This document shows, piece by piece, positions 40,437 to 50,400 of a stretch of 64,000 nt of DNA. The notes beneath the pieces were generated by a model. It had not been told where the DNA came from. It worked only from the letters and a program-made list of their open reading frames with translations, and searched no databases. This DNA comes from a virus: the IMG/VR virus record IMGVR_UViG_3300008111_002402, positions 1 through 64,000 of that record; one strand, 5' to 3'. The position numbers were made by a program, and so were the translations under genes. Numbering within the stretch: position 1 is the stretch's first letter; every line of letters starts with the position of its first letter.

Positions 40437-42307
40437 TGGCCGAACTAAGAGTCACGGAACTAGAATTTCAACAAATCAAAGAGAATTTAATTCGTTATTT
40501 AGGTGCATCTGAACAGTTCTCAGATTACAATTTCGAAGGTTCAGGTATCAGTAATTTATTGGATGTGTTGGCATATAACACACATTACAATGCCATATTG
40601 GCACATCTACAAGCTAATGAAATGTTTATTGATACGGCTGTCAAGCGTTCATCTGTTGTATCTATTGCAAAAACACTAGGATACACACCCAGAAGTGTTA
40701 TCTCCCCTAAGGCGAGAGTTAATGTCACAGTGGCAAGTGCTCAGGCAGGACCTTTATCACTACCTGCAAATACAAAATTTTCAGCATCAGTTGATGGACA
40801 AAGTTTTACATTCGTATCATTAGTTGAGCATATTGCAACAAAAGTTGCCGGATCATTCACATTTAGTAATGTTGATATTGTTGAAGGTGTTGTCATCTCA
40901 CAACAACAAACAGTCACATCTGACATTGTGACAGGTCCCATCACTATTAAAAATAGTAACATTGATTTGTCCACATTGGCCGTCACTGTTCAAAATAGTC
41001 AAGCAGATTTAACAACAACAGCATGGAAACGTTCAGAAACCGTTATTGATATTACAAGTAGTGATACGGTGTATTGGGTGGAAGAAGGTCAAGATGGATA
41101 TTATAAGTTGTTTTTTGGTGACAACATCATAGGTAAAAGTTTGACATCAGGAAACATTGTTAACATTCAATATGTGGCATCGTTGGGTGATAGTGCAAAT
41201 GGTGCACAAACCTTCTCAATTCAAACAACACTAGGCGGCGGATCTCCAATCACAACGTTAGTGCATGCTGCTTCAGGTGGTTCTGACAGAGAAAACATTG
41301 ATAGTATTCGTTTTAACGCACCTCGGTATAATGCCACACGCGGCAGAGCTGTTACTGTTGAAGATTACAAGTCATTAATTTTAGCAAACTTTGATAAAGC
41401 AAAATCTGTTGCCGTTTGGGGCGGTGAACAAAATGTTCCTCCCATTTATGGCAAAGTATTCATGTCAATTGATCCTAAAGAAGATTACATCATCACTGAA
41501 TCTGACAAAGACAACATCATTAACAGTGTAATTCGTCCTCGTAGTGTATTGTCATTACAGCATGAATTTGTTGATCCTACATATCTTCATGTTGGAATGG
41601 ATGTGAAAGTTTCGTATAATCCTAAAATTACACCATACACATCCAATCAAATTTCAAGTTTAGTGGCAGGGGAAATTCGTCGCTACTTTTCTAATGAATT
41701 GTCAACATTGGATAAGAAATTCTATTATGGTCAATTGATTAATAGAATACAAACTTCACAGCGTTCCATCTTAGGAACATTGGTGGATTTACGCTTGCAA
41801 CGTAGACTTGTTCCCATTTTAAATGTCCCTGAATCATTGAATGTGTATTTCACAACAGCCATTGAACCCAACTCGTTTAAGAGTACAAATTTCAAGACCA
41901 CAATTCAAGGTGTTCAATACACCGCCTATATTCAAGATTATCCAGATGAAACTCCGCCTTCACGTACAGGAACGGGCACGTTAAAACTTCTGGATGCATC
42001 AACCAATAGAATCATTGATAACAACTACGGTAAAATTTACTATAGTGATTCAGGGTTATTTGTTATCAACCGTTTATTGGTTACACAATTAATTGCAGGC
42101 GCATTTGATGTCCGTTTTTCTGCGTTACCACAAGATTTAAATAAAGATTTAGCACCCACCATTGTAAGAACTACTCCTATTGTGGAACGTGCTGTTTATC
42201 CCTATCCTTCACAAAACATTGTGGTTGTGTTAGATGATAGTCAACAAAATAAAGCCCTAGGAACATTGTCTGGTTTAACCGTTACAGCACAACCATTTGA
42301 AGGATAA
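40436..42307 (+). CDS. 6: Baseplate wedge protein (T4 gp6-like)
   Basis: A 623-residue gp6/gpJ-type wedge protein, near the T4 length of 660. N-terminal LIRYLGASEQFSDYNFEGSGISNLLDVLAYNTHYNAI and FIDTAVKRSSVVSIAKTLGYTPRS are hallmark segments. Middle GGSDRENIDSIRFNAPRYNATRGRAVTVEDYKSLI is the J-domain core that contacts gp25. Dimers of gp6 with gp7 and gp25 form the iris of the baseplate. One-base overlap on each side. Confidence 0.9.
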   Translation: MAELRVTELEFQQIKENLIRYLGASEQFSDYNFEGSGISNLLDVLAYNTHYNAILAHLQANEMFIDTAVKRSSVVSIAKTLGYTPRSVISPKARVNVTVASAQAGPLSLPANTKFSASVDGQSFTFVSLVEHIATKVAGSFTFSNVDIVEGVVISQQQTVTSDIVTGPITIKNSNIDLSTLAVTVQNSQADLTTTAWKRSETVIDITSSDTVYWVEEGQDGYYKLFFGDNIIGKSLTSGNIVNIQYVASLGDSANGAQTFSIQTTLGGGSPITTLVHAASGGSDRENIDSIRFNAPRYNATRGRAVTVEDYKSLILANFDKAKSVAVWGGEQNVPPIYGKVFMSIDPKEDYIITESDKDNIINSVIRPRSVLSLQHEFVDPTYLHVGMDVKVSYNPKITPYTSNQISSLVAGEIRRYFSNELSTLDKKFYYGQLINRIQTSQRSILGTLVDLRLQRRLVPILNVPESLNVYFTTAIEPNSFKSTNFKTTIQGVQYTAYIQDYPDETPPSRTGTGTLKLLDASTNRIIDNNYGKIYYSDSGLFVINRLLVTQLIAGAFDVRFSALPQDLNKDLAPTIVRTTPIVERAVYPYPSQNIVVVLDDSQQNKALGTLSGLTVTAQPFEG

Positions 42308-44907
42308 TGTCAAACTTAAAGAACAAGTTACAGCATTTAGTTGAAGGACAGATACCTGAATATCTTCGCGTATCATATCCTAGATTTGCTTCGTTCATTA
42401 AAGAGTACTATACATTTCTTGACACCAATCGTCAAGCCAATGCAGTACTTCTTAATTCTAACACTTGGACAGACGTTGATTTAACATTAGATTTATTTGT
42501 GGATGAAATGCGTAAGCAACATGCTTATGATATTTCCTCAGAAGCCTTAACTGAACAGCGTCGTTTAATTAAGTTTATCAATCAATATTACGAAGCAAAG
42601 GGAACAGAAAACGCTGCGGAATTGTATTTCCGCATGATGTATAATGATACCGCAACTATAAAATATCCCGGTGATTATGTTCTACGTGCTTCTGATGGCG
42701 TTTGGCAGTCGAAAAAAACACTGAAGATTGATACTGATTTCACACAAATTGATCCTGCCTCATTAGATTTAGCGCCCGCTGATTTACGTGAAGTCGCTGA
42801 TGATGTATTTTCTCTGAAAGAAAAAACAATATATTTAAAGTATCATCGTCGTGAACCTACCGGATTGAAACTATACTCACATGAATTGGGGTGTGTTGAG
42901 GTTGGTCGTATCATTACAAACAATGATATTTTTGAACTAGAAGTTGACGTTCCTAAAACCATTAACGTAAAAGATTTCAATGAAGCTTTAGCAACCTTAT
43001 CATATTATGATACGGTATGGGTTACAGCATTTGTTAATGGTGTTGAATATGTGTATGGTTTTTTGACACAGCAACTTATAGGATACACCATTCTTTCCGG
43101 CGGTGAAAATTTCCGCCGCCGTGATACCTTCACAGTAGAAGTGGAAGAAAGTCCGTTATATCCTATCCCAGGACAAGAAAATAACAATGGCATCATTCGT
43201 GTAACAAGTGTAACCAAAAAAGATGTTGAAGAATATTTTGCGTCTGATTATGTTTCAATAGGTTCAGAGTATGCTGCTAGTGATACTGAAGGTGTCATTA
43301 ATAACTTTCGTTTCATTTCTACCGGACATCGCTTTGATGTCACGGGTGATTACTTTGCAGAATTATATAATGAAGATGACGATTACACAACATATAAAGA
43401 TTTCACCCGCGTATTAGAAAATCCCAGAAAAAGTAGATTCTCTACATTAGTAACAGGTGATTATTTTGAAGAACGCGAAGGTGTTACATCATACATGGAA
43501 TTCAATGATGACCGAGGTTATACTGATTTCAATGAAACAATATATAATCTCAGTTCTGCCACAGTACGATTCGAAGTAGGATACATTTACGAACATCCCG
43601 GTGCATGGAAAAATAATGCTGGCTTCTTGTCAGATATCAATAAATTACAAGACAACTATTATTATCAGGCATATTCCTATGTGGTACAAACTAAAAATGT
43701 ACCATATGAAACTTGGAACACCTTATATAAAAATAGTGCCCATCCTGCAGGGTTCATTGTGTTTGGTGAATTACTTGTTGAAAATGACATTACATTTACA
43801 CCGATAGATATTACAAGTACACAATACATTATCAACAATTTTGATGATGGTGTTCAACCAGTTGATACTGTTGCAAAACATGTTGCAAAACCTGTTACTG
43901 ATACTTTCTCTGTAAGTGAAAATTCCATATACAATTTCAATAAGTCGTTGACTGATACGGCGGTTGTAGATGACGTATCAGGATTGGAGTTAAATATTCA
44001 ACCAGTCTTTAGTGATATTGTAGTATCGTCTGATATCCTTGCGAAAGACATTAACATTGCCAATATTACTGATGGTGTTGTTACCTCAGAAACATTCTTT
44101 GCAGAAATTACTATTGAACGTTCATTGGAAGATACAATAATTACTAGTGATACAGTATCCACAAAGAATGTTAGTAAATTAGTGGAAGACAATACCTCTA
44201 GCAGTGATATTCTTTCATACTCTCTTACGAAAACAAATATAACTGACTCAGTTAATACCTTAGATTCGGTTGAAAAAAATATCAGTATACAAATTGATGG
44301 TAATACGTATAATATAGAAAATTTCTTTGAAGAAGAATATGTAAGTGATAACGTGGTTACTGTGTCGGATGAGTTTTTACTTACCCGTACATATTTCTAT
44401 ACCGATACAGTTACAGTAGATGATACACCTTCTGTAAATTTACAACTTAATAAAACAGAAGATGTTGAGACAACTGATACTGTGGATACTATTTTCATCG
44501 AAAAAAATATTGCCGATTCTGTTATTGTCAGTGATATAAAAAATATTGTCTTTTCACAAGAAGATGATGTAACAAGTGATTTGACTGAACAAGTGTCTAT
44601 AACTGATAGCATAGAAATTTTCAGAGCATATTCTACAGATGAAACGGTAAATATCAATGACTCAAATGTTCTTCTTGTTGGAAAAAATGTTTCAGATAGT
44701 GTATCTTCATCAGAAACTATAAACACGTTTGATGTCGATAAAAACATTATTGATACTGTGTTAACAGGTGAAATTGTAATTCGTGATTTCGAAAAGTTTT
44801 TCAATAACACAACATCATTGTCTGATTTGATTTGTATCGCCCTAGACGATTATATTGCAACAGGGTATGTTGATATAGGATATGCAGGAACGGTCAACTG
44901 TACTTAA
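42307..44907 (+). CDS. Large baseplate/virion protein with C-terminal repeats
   Basis: An 866-residue protein starting LVEGQIPEYLRVSYPRFASFIKEYYTFLD, with RRLIKFINQYYEAKGTENAAELYFRMMYND, an opening common to large wedge-associated proteins in marine T4-like phages. It occupies the gp7 position after gp6. Residues about 515-850 are degenerate tandem units of 25-35 residues built on D-(S/T)-V-x-x-S-D, for example EDTIITSDTVSTKN, and are Asp/Ser/Thr rich. Such repeats may form an extended beta stalk. A late promoter follows the gene. Confidence 0.6.
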   Translation: MSNLKNKLQHLVEGQIPEYLRVSYPRFASFIKEYYTFLDTNRQANAVLLNSNTWTDVDLTLDLFVDEMRKQHAYDISSEALTEQRRLIKFINQYYEAKGTENAAELYFRMMYNDTATIKYPGDYVLRASDGVWQSKKTLKIDTDFTQIDPASLDLAPADLREVADDVFSLKEKTIYLKYHRREPTGLKLYSHELGCVEVGRIITNNDIFELEVDVPKTINVKDFNEALATLSYYDTVWVTAFVNGVEYVYGFLTQQLIGYTILSGGENFRRRDTFTVEVEESPLYPIPGQENNNGIIRVTSVTKKDVEEYFASDYVSIGSEYAASDTEGVINNFRFISTGHRFDVTGDYFAELYNEDDDYTTYKDFTRVLENPRKSRFSTLVTGDYFEEREGVTSYMEFNDDRGYTDFNETIYNLSSATVRFEVGYIYEHPGAWKNNAGFLSDINKLQDNYYYQAYSYVVQTKNVPYETWNTLYKNSAHPAGFIVFGELLVENDITFTPIDITSTQYIINNFDDGVQPVDTVAKHVAKPVTDTFSVSENSIYNFNKSLTDTAVVDDVSGLELNIQPVFSDIVVSSDILAKDINIANITDGVVTSETFFAEITIERSLEDTIITSDTVSTKNVSKLVEDNTSSSDILSYSLTKTNITDSVNTLDSVEKNISIQIDGNTYNIENFFEEEYVSDNVVTVSDEFLLTRTYFYTDTVTVDDTPSVNLQLNKTEDVETTDTVDTIFIEKNIADSVIVSDIKNIVFSQEDDVTSDLTEQVSITDSIEIFRAYSTDETVNINDSNVLLVGKNVSDSVSSSETINTFDVDKNIIDTVLTGEIVIRDFEKFFNNTTSLSDLICIALDDYIATGYVDIGYAGTVNCT

Positions 44908-44912
44908 AGTAG

Positions 44913-44920
44913 TATAAATA
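44913..44920 (+). promoter_or_regulatory. T4-type late promoter
   Basis: Perfect TATAAATA; predicted +1 at 44926 gives a 28-base leader containing AGGAG before the ATG at 44954. Confidence 0.75.
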
Positions 44921-44953
44921 CTAATAACAACTTTTACTTTTTAGGAGAAAGAA

Positions 44954-45400
44954 ATGCAAGAAAACATCAAGGCAACAGGTAAGTTGAACATTGTTCTTCG
45001 TGATGAAAATGGTAACATCAAAGAAGAACACACCCACGACAACTTAGTTGTAACAACAGGTTTACAACACATTGCATCCCGTATGGCAGGCACATCACAA
45101 GGCGTCATGTCACACATGGAAGTGGGTACAGATAACACCGCAGCATCAGCCGGGCAAACTGGATTAATCGCAGGCGGTTTAACAGCTGGTCGTCAAGGTC
45201 TTGACTCATACACAGCCTCAGGTGCAACTGTAACTGCCGTTGCAACTTTTGCTGCAGGTGAAGGCACAGGCGCATTGACAGAAGCAGGCATCTTCAATGC
45301 TAGTTCATCAGGCACCATGTTGTGCCGTACAGTGTTCCCAGTAGTTAACAAGGGATCATCTGATAGTATGTCAATCACTTGGACCATCACCATCTCATAA
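44954..45400 (+). CDS. Small virion structural protein
   Basis: A 148-residue beta-rich protein of a family found in many marine and enteric phages: KLNIVLRDENGNIKEEHTHDNLVV, GLQHIASRMAGT, MSHMEVGT, ALTEAGIFNASSSGTMLCRTVF and SMSITWTITIS. Function is not established; a tail or capsid surface role is likely. Its own late promoter and a strong AGGAG ribosome site suggest high expression. Confidence 0.6.
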   Translation: MQENIKATGKLNIVLRDENGNIKEEHTHDNLVVTTGLQHIASRMAGTSQGVMSHMEVGTDNTAASAGQTGLIAGGLTAGRQGLDSYTASGATVTAVATFAAGEGTGALTEAGIFNASSSGTMLCRTVFPVVNKGSSDSMSITWTITIS

Positions 45401-45417
45401 TTCAGTAAGTAAACAAT

Positions 45418-45855
45418 ATGGCTAACCTGATTCCTGCTCAAACCAGGCACGAAATTGCTCGGTCAATTTATCGTGACATCATTACAGGACATGACTTTTT
45501 CTATGTTTTCGCAGGAAAATCATTTGAAGAAGCCGATACTCCTGTAGATACCCGACACTACATTTCCGACGTACATAGAAATATGTTGTTGGCAAAACGT
45601 GTCGTACCTGGTCCTTATGATGTGGTTTATATGATTCGTCGTAAGGATTGGGAATCAGGGACCATATATGTTGAATATAGTGATTATGAAGAATTGGCAT
45701 ATGATGACGACGGTGTTTTTGTTGTAGAAGATTTTTATGTAATGACTGACGAATATAATATTTACAAGTGTATTCGTGTCGGAAGAAACAGTCAAGGTGT
45801 TGCCATTGCCTCAACTATAAAACCAACATCAACAACTCCTGAGCCTGTCAGGTGA
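45418..45855 (+). pseudogene. gp8-like baseplate wedge protein, 5' part (frame interrupted)
   Basis: A 145-residue reading frame that matches the N terminus of gp8-like wedge proteins of marine phages: YRDIITGHDFFYVFAGK, HRNMLLAKRVVPG, RRKDWESGTIYVEYSD and DEYNIYKCI, then STIKPTSTTPE. Homologues continue at this point with a tryptophan/tyrosine-rich stretch (I recall WKYMYTI-like text), but here the frame stops at 45853. The rest of the protein continues in the +1 frame. Either a natural frameshift with internal deletion, a programmed event, or an assembly error. Confidence 0.6.
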
Positions 45856-47401
45856 AGGATATAATACACCATACCTAGTAATTAAGGGCGACGGATTAGT
45901 ACCCACAACCATTACATTTAATGGTGGCACAGCTGTAGATTCCGCAAACGATACCATTGAATATCCGGGTCATAATTTTGCAACAGGTGATGCCGTAACA
46001 TATAATACAGGTGGCGGAACTTCCATCACAAATTTAACAAACAATACTGTTTACTATACTATATTCTATACCAATAAAGAAATTCGTTTAGCAGCATCGT
46101 TAGTTGATGCTGAAAATGGCGCATATATTAATATTGCGTCGGGTGTGGGATTGTCACACTCATTGACACCTGTAGGCACAACATCAAACGTGACAATTGA
46201 CGGTGCGGGGAGTATCACTTCTGTTACTGTCACAAACTCAATGCGCGGATATACACATGCCCGTGCAATCATGTATGATGCTAAAACTACACCTGCTGAT
46301 TATAGCCCATCAATTTCTGGCTCAGAAAACTATTCAGGGACCATCTCCACTGATTCCACAACGCGATTGGTGTTGGGCACAGATACAGATTTCACAAATG
46401 AATTGGAAGATGGGTGGACCATTGTAGATTCAGCGAACAATGTGATAGGTGTTGTATCTAATATCATCTCTTCCACTGAATTGGAATTGGTCACATTCCC
46501 AGAAGTTGAACTTGCCAACTCAACATATAGTGCATTTTCGGGTAATGGATTTCAGGGCATAGTTGTTTTAGGTGCTGAAACAGCAAGTGGTATCAATCAA
46601 GATGTGGTACTTGAAACAATTCATGGAGCCATTTATAAAGTTGATATCCTCGACGGCGGCGCTGGATATGATACAGCAACCGTTGAAGTTATTGGTGATG
46701 GTACGGGTGCAGAATTGTATATTGATCCCGATGATGATATTGTAAATGGTGTAATTAAGAATGTTCAAATTTTAGATTACGGACAAAATTACAATTATGC
46801 TCGCATTGTAATTAATGGATTGCCCACTGAAGTGGCATCTGTGCGAGCAAACGTAGGTCCTCAACGAGGGCATGGATTCAACATCGCCCAAGAATTGTTT
46901 GCTCATACATTGTGTATTAGTACAACAATCACCACAGAAAATGCCGATTTATTCCAAGGTAATGATTATCGTCAACTCGGAATTGTAAAGAATCTCAAGT
47001 TGTATAATGCAACACAAGATGTTGATATTGGGTATTTTCAAAAGGATACAGGAACAAGTTCGTTCATCGTCACCGTTCCTGAAGATGAATATAATGAATA
47101 TTCCATTGACGATGAAATTGAGTCATCAACAGGTGGTATATATAAAGTATTAACAAAGTTGTTTGATGCATCAACAGAAACGTATAAGGTCTATCTGGCA
47201 TATGTTGAAGGAACAGAAGGACTCACAACAGAAAATACGTTCACGAACAACACAACAGAATTTGAAAACTTGACCTGTACAAATGTGGAAGACCCTGAAT
47301 TTGATAAAAATACAGGCACCATCATTTACGTGAACGATTTCTCTCCCATCACACGTACAGCAGAACAGATTGAAACTATTAAACTCTTTTTACACTTCTA
47401 G
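45821..47401 (+). pseudogene. gp8-like baseplate protein, 3' part without a start codon
   Basis: The +1 frame is open from 45821 to the stop at 47399-47401, but has no ATG early on; the first usable start is GTG at 46145. The translated text from 45851 (GEGYNTPYLVIKGDG, then FNGGTAVDSANDTIEYPGHNF) is normal phage baseplate beta structure, and later copies of the same motif occur (DGGAGYDTATVEVIGDGTG). It therefore belongs to one protein with 45418-45855. About 290 bases (45856-46144) have no start-codon-bearing gene, only this continuing frame. C-terminal part ends NDFSPITRTAEQIETIKLFL. Confidence 0.6.
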
Positions 47402-47407
47402 GTACAT

Positions 47408-50400
47408 ATGGCTATCAATTTAGGAACTTCACCCTACTATGATGATTTTGATGTTGAAAAGAATTTTCACCGAGTTCTTTTCAAGCCCGGTTATGCGGTT
47501 CAAGCCCGTGAACTTACTCAACTTCAAACCATTTTACAAAACCAAATACAACGTTTTGGTGACCATGTATTCAAAGATGGTTCTGTTGTAGTTGGTTGTG
47601 CTGAAACATTTCAGTTCAATGTACCATTTGTAAAAGTAAAAAACACCGATTCGGCAGGTATCACAATTGGTAGTTCTGCATATGAGTTATACAAAACAAC
47701 GCTTGTGAATGCCGTTGTTAGTAACGAACTGGGTGTATCTGCCAAAATTGTGCGCGTTGATGAAGATTCAACAGGACAACGAGTTCTGTATTTGAATTAC
47801 CAATCATCATTCTACGATGAAACAGCACAAGAACTCATCACTGTGTTTGCTGAAGATGAAGCACTCACTGTGGTTGATTCAACTGGTATAACACAATCAT
47901 TTAGATTTTCTGTTTCAAGTAGTTCAGCCACAGGTGTAGGTTCACTCTACACCATTGATGATGGCATTGTCTATGTTGATGGAACATTTGTCCGTCATAA
48001 CTCACAGACTAAAGTTCTGAGTTTCTATAGTAGTACACCAACAAAAAATATTGGATTCAGAATTATTACCAGTACGGTAACATCAAATGATGATGTAAGT
48101 TTACTTGATCCTGCTGCAGGGTCTTACAATTATGCAGCACCTGGCGGCGACCGATATAAACTTACCACACAACTTGAATCTTACGAAATAACAACAACAC
48201 CTGACCAAGGATTCCATCTTCTATTCTTAGTTGAAGAAGGAAAGGTGAAGCGCGCATTTAACAAGCCACAATATTCAGAATTACAACGAGTATTGGCACA
48301 ACGAACATATGATGAATCAGGTAACTATGTTGTCACAGGATTAAACGTCAATGTTCGTGAACATTTAAAAACATCAACAAATAATGGTAAGTACACAGTA
48401 GAAACTATTGGCGATGCTTCCAAGTTGGTGTATGGTGTTGAACCCGGTAAAGCCTATGTAGAAGGATTTGATACAGAATTAAAGTCCACTGATTATCTTG
48501 CAGTTGATAAGGCAACTGATACATTACTAGTTGATGAACAACAAATTCCTACATTGTTTGGTAATTATGTTTATGTAAAGTCGGTGACCGGTAGTTGGTC
48601 ATTGGCTGAAAACAATGCCACACTCAATCTCCGTGACGGTAGTAGTGTTTTAATTGCCACGGCAAAATTCCGTCTATTACGTTTCTATCGTGATGTTACA
48701 GGAACAGGAAGTTCAAAATTCTACAAGTTATATTTGTATGGCATCACACTAGAAGCGGGCAAGACGGTTGATGATTTAACAACAATTCGTAACATCACAA
48801 CAACAAATTCTAGTGCCACGGTGGCCATTACACCTGGAGATGATTTAGGTTCAGTTACACAAACTGGATTTAAATTACACGAAGGCACATATAATTCACT
48901 ACTATTCCCCACAGGATCCCAAGCTGTTGTGCAGTATGAAAACGATACTGACTACTTCTTCTGGAAATATTTGGGTGAATATACATTCAACGGTTCAGGT
49001 AATGGTAGTATTGCCGTAAGTGGTGTGGGACAAACCTTGGCAGGCACTAGTTCTTCCTTTAAGGATGATTTCATTGTTGTTGAACCTGTAGGTGCATCAT
49101 ACAACTTAGCAGAAATCACAGGATACACACCAACCAATACAACGTCAGGTACATTGGCAGTTGCCGTGGGTGATGCAGGCGCAAACAGAAAAGTATATGC
49201 ACGAGTTCGTCAAGGTAATGGTGCGCCTATTGATTTGACACTTGACACCACATTTTTGGCAGTGGATGGCTCAACATTAACTTCTACTAGTGCCACTAAT
49301 TTAGCAGCAGGTAGAATTTACCTAGGCGTATCACACGCATTACAACTTGTATCAGTACACATTGCCGACGATACTGAAGCATACCCATCAACTGAAAGTG
49401 GTTTGAGTGCATGGAGTAATGTCACTTCAGAATTTACTCTATATGAAAACTCAAATGACAACGTATACAATACATCATATGTTCAATATACAGGTGCTGA
49501 AGATTTAACTGAAAAGAAAATTGTGTTGAAGTTAAAAAACTTCACACGCTCATCAACATTAGGTTACCTAAATAGAAATTCATATCAAAGTGCCTTGATT
49601 GATTTTGATCCAACAACACTTGATTACAACAAGCAAATCTTCACATATGAATTACCCGTGTATACATCAGAATCAACAGGCATCACATATGATATTCGTG
49701 ATGTAATTGATTTCCGACCAACCGTTGAATTACGTTCGGGATATTCAGGTCAAACATATGTTGACGCCAAAAACAACAATATGAATGCATCACATAATGT
49801 GCCTATCACAACGTTAGATACAACAAATGGTATAACGATACCTGATCCCGATAGCACATTGACGGCATCATTCACCATTAATTTACCCAGAAAGGATAAA
49901 GTTGTATTAACCCGCGATGGTGAATTTAAGGTGATTACTGGTGTGTCTGCACTTAACCCACAAACACCTGCCGATGCCATTAACGCCATGACATTGGCAG
50001 TCATAGAATTGGCACCATATCCATCATTATCAACATTTGCTTCTCGCGTCTACGACCGCGAAGATTATGCATCAATTGTTCGTTTAGTAGATAATCGTCG
50101 TTACACAATGCGTGACATTGGTGAACTTGAACAACGTGTGAATAGACTTGAATACTACACAGCATTGTCAATTGCTGAAAATCGTGCTGCCAATATGTTG
50201 ATTACAGACGATTCAGGTAACGCCATGGTTAAGAAGGGTATTCTTGTTGATGCCTTCGATGGACATGATATTGGTAACGTGTTTGATGCTGATTACTATG
50301 CATCAATTGATACCAAGAATAAAATATTACGAGCACCCTTCGCATTAAACAACATTGAACTTCATTTACCTTCTGATGAATCTGAGGTCATCACAACAGG

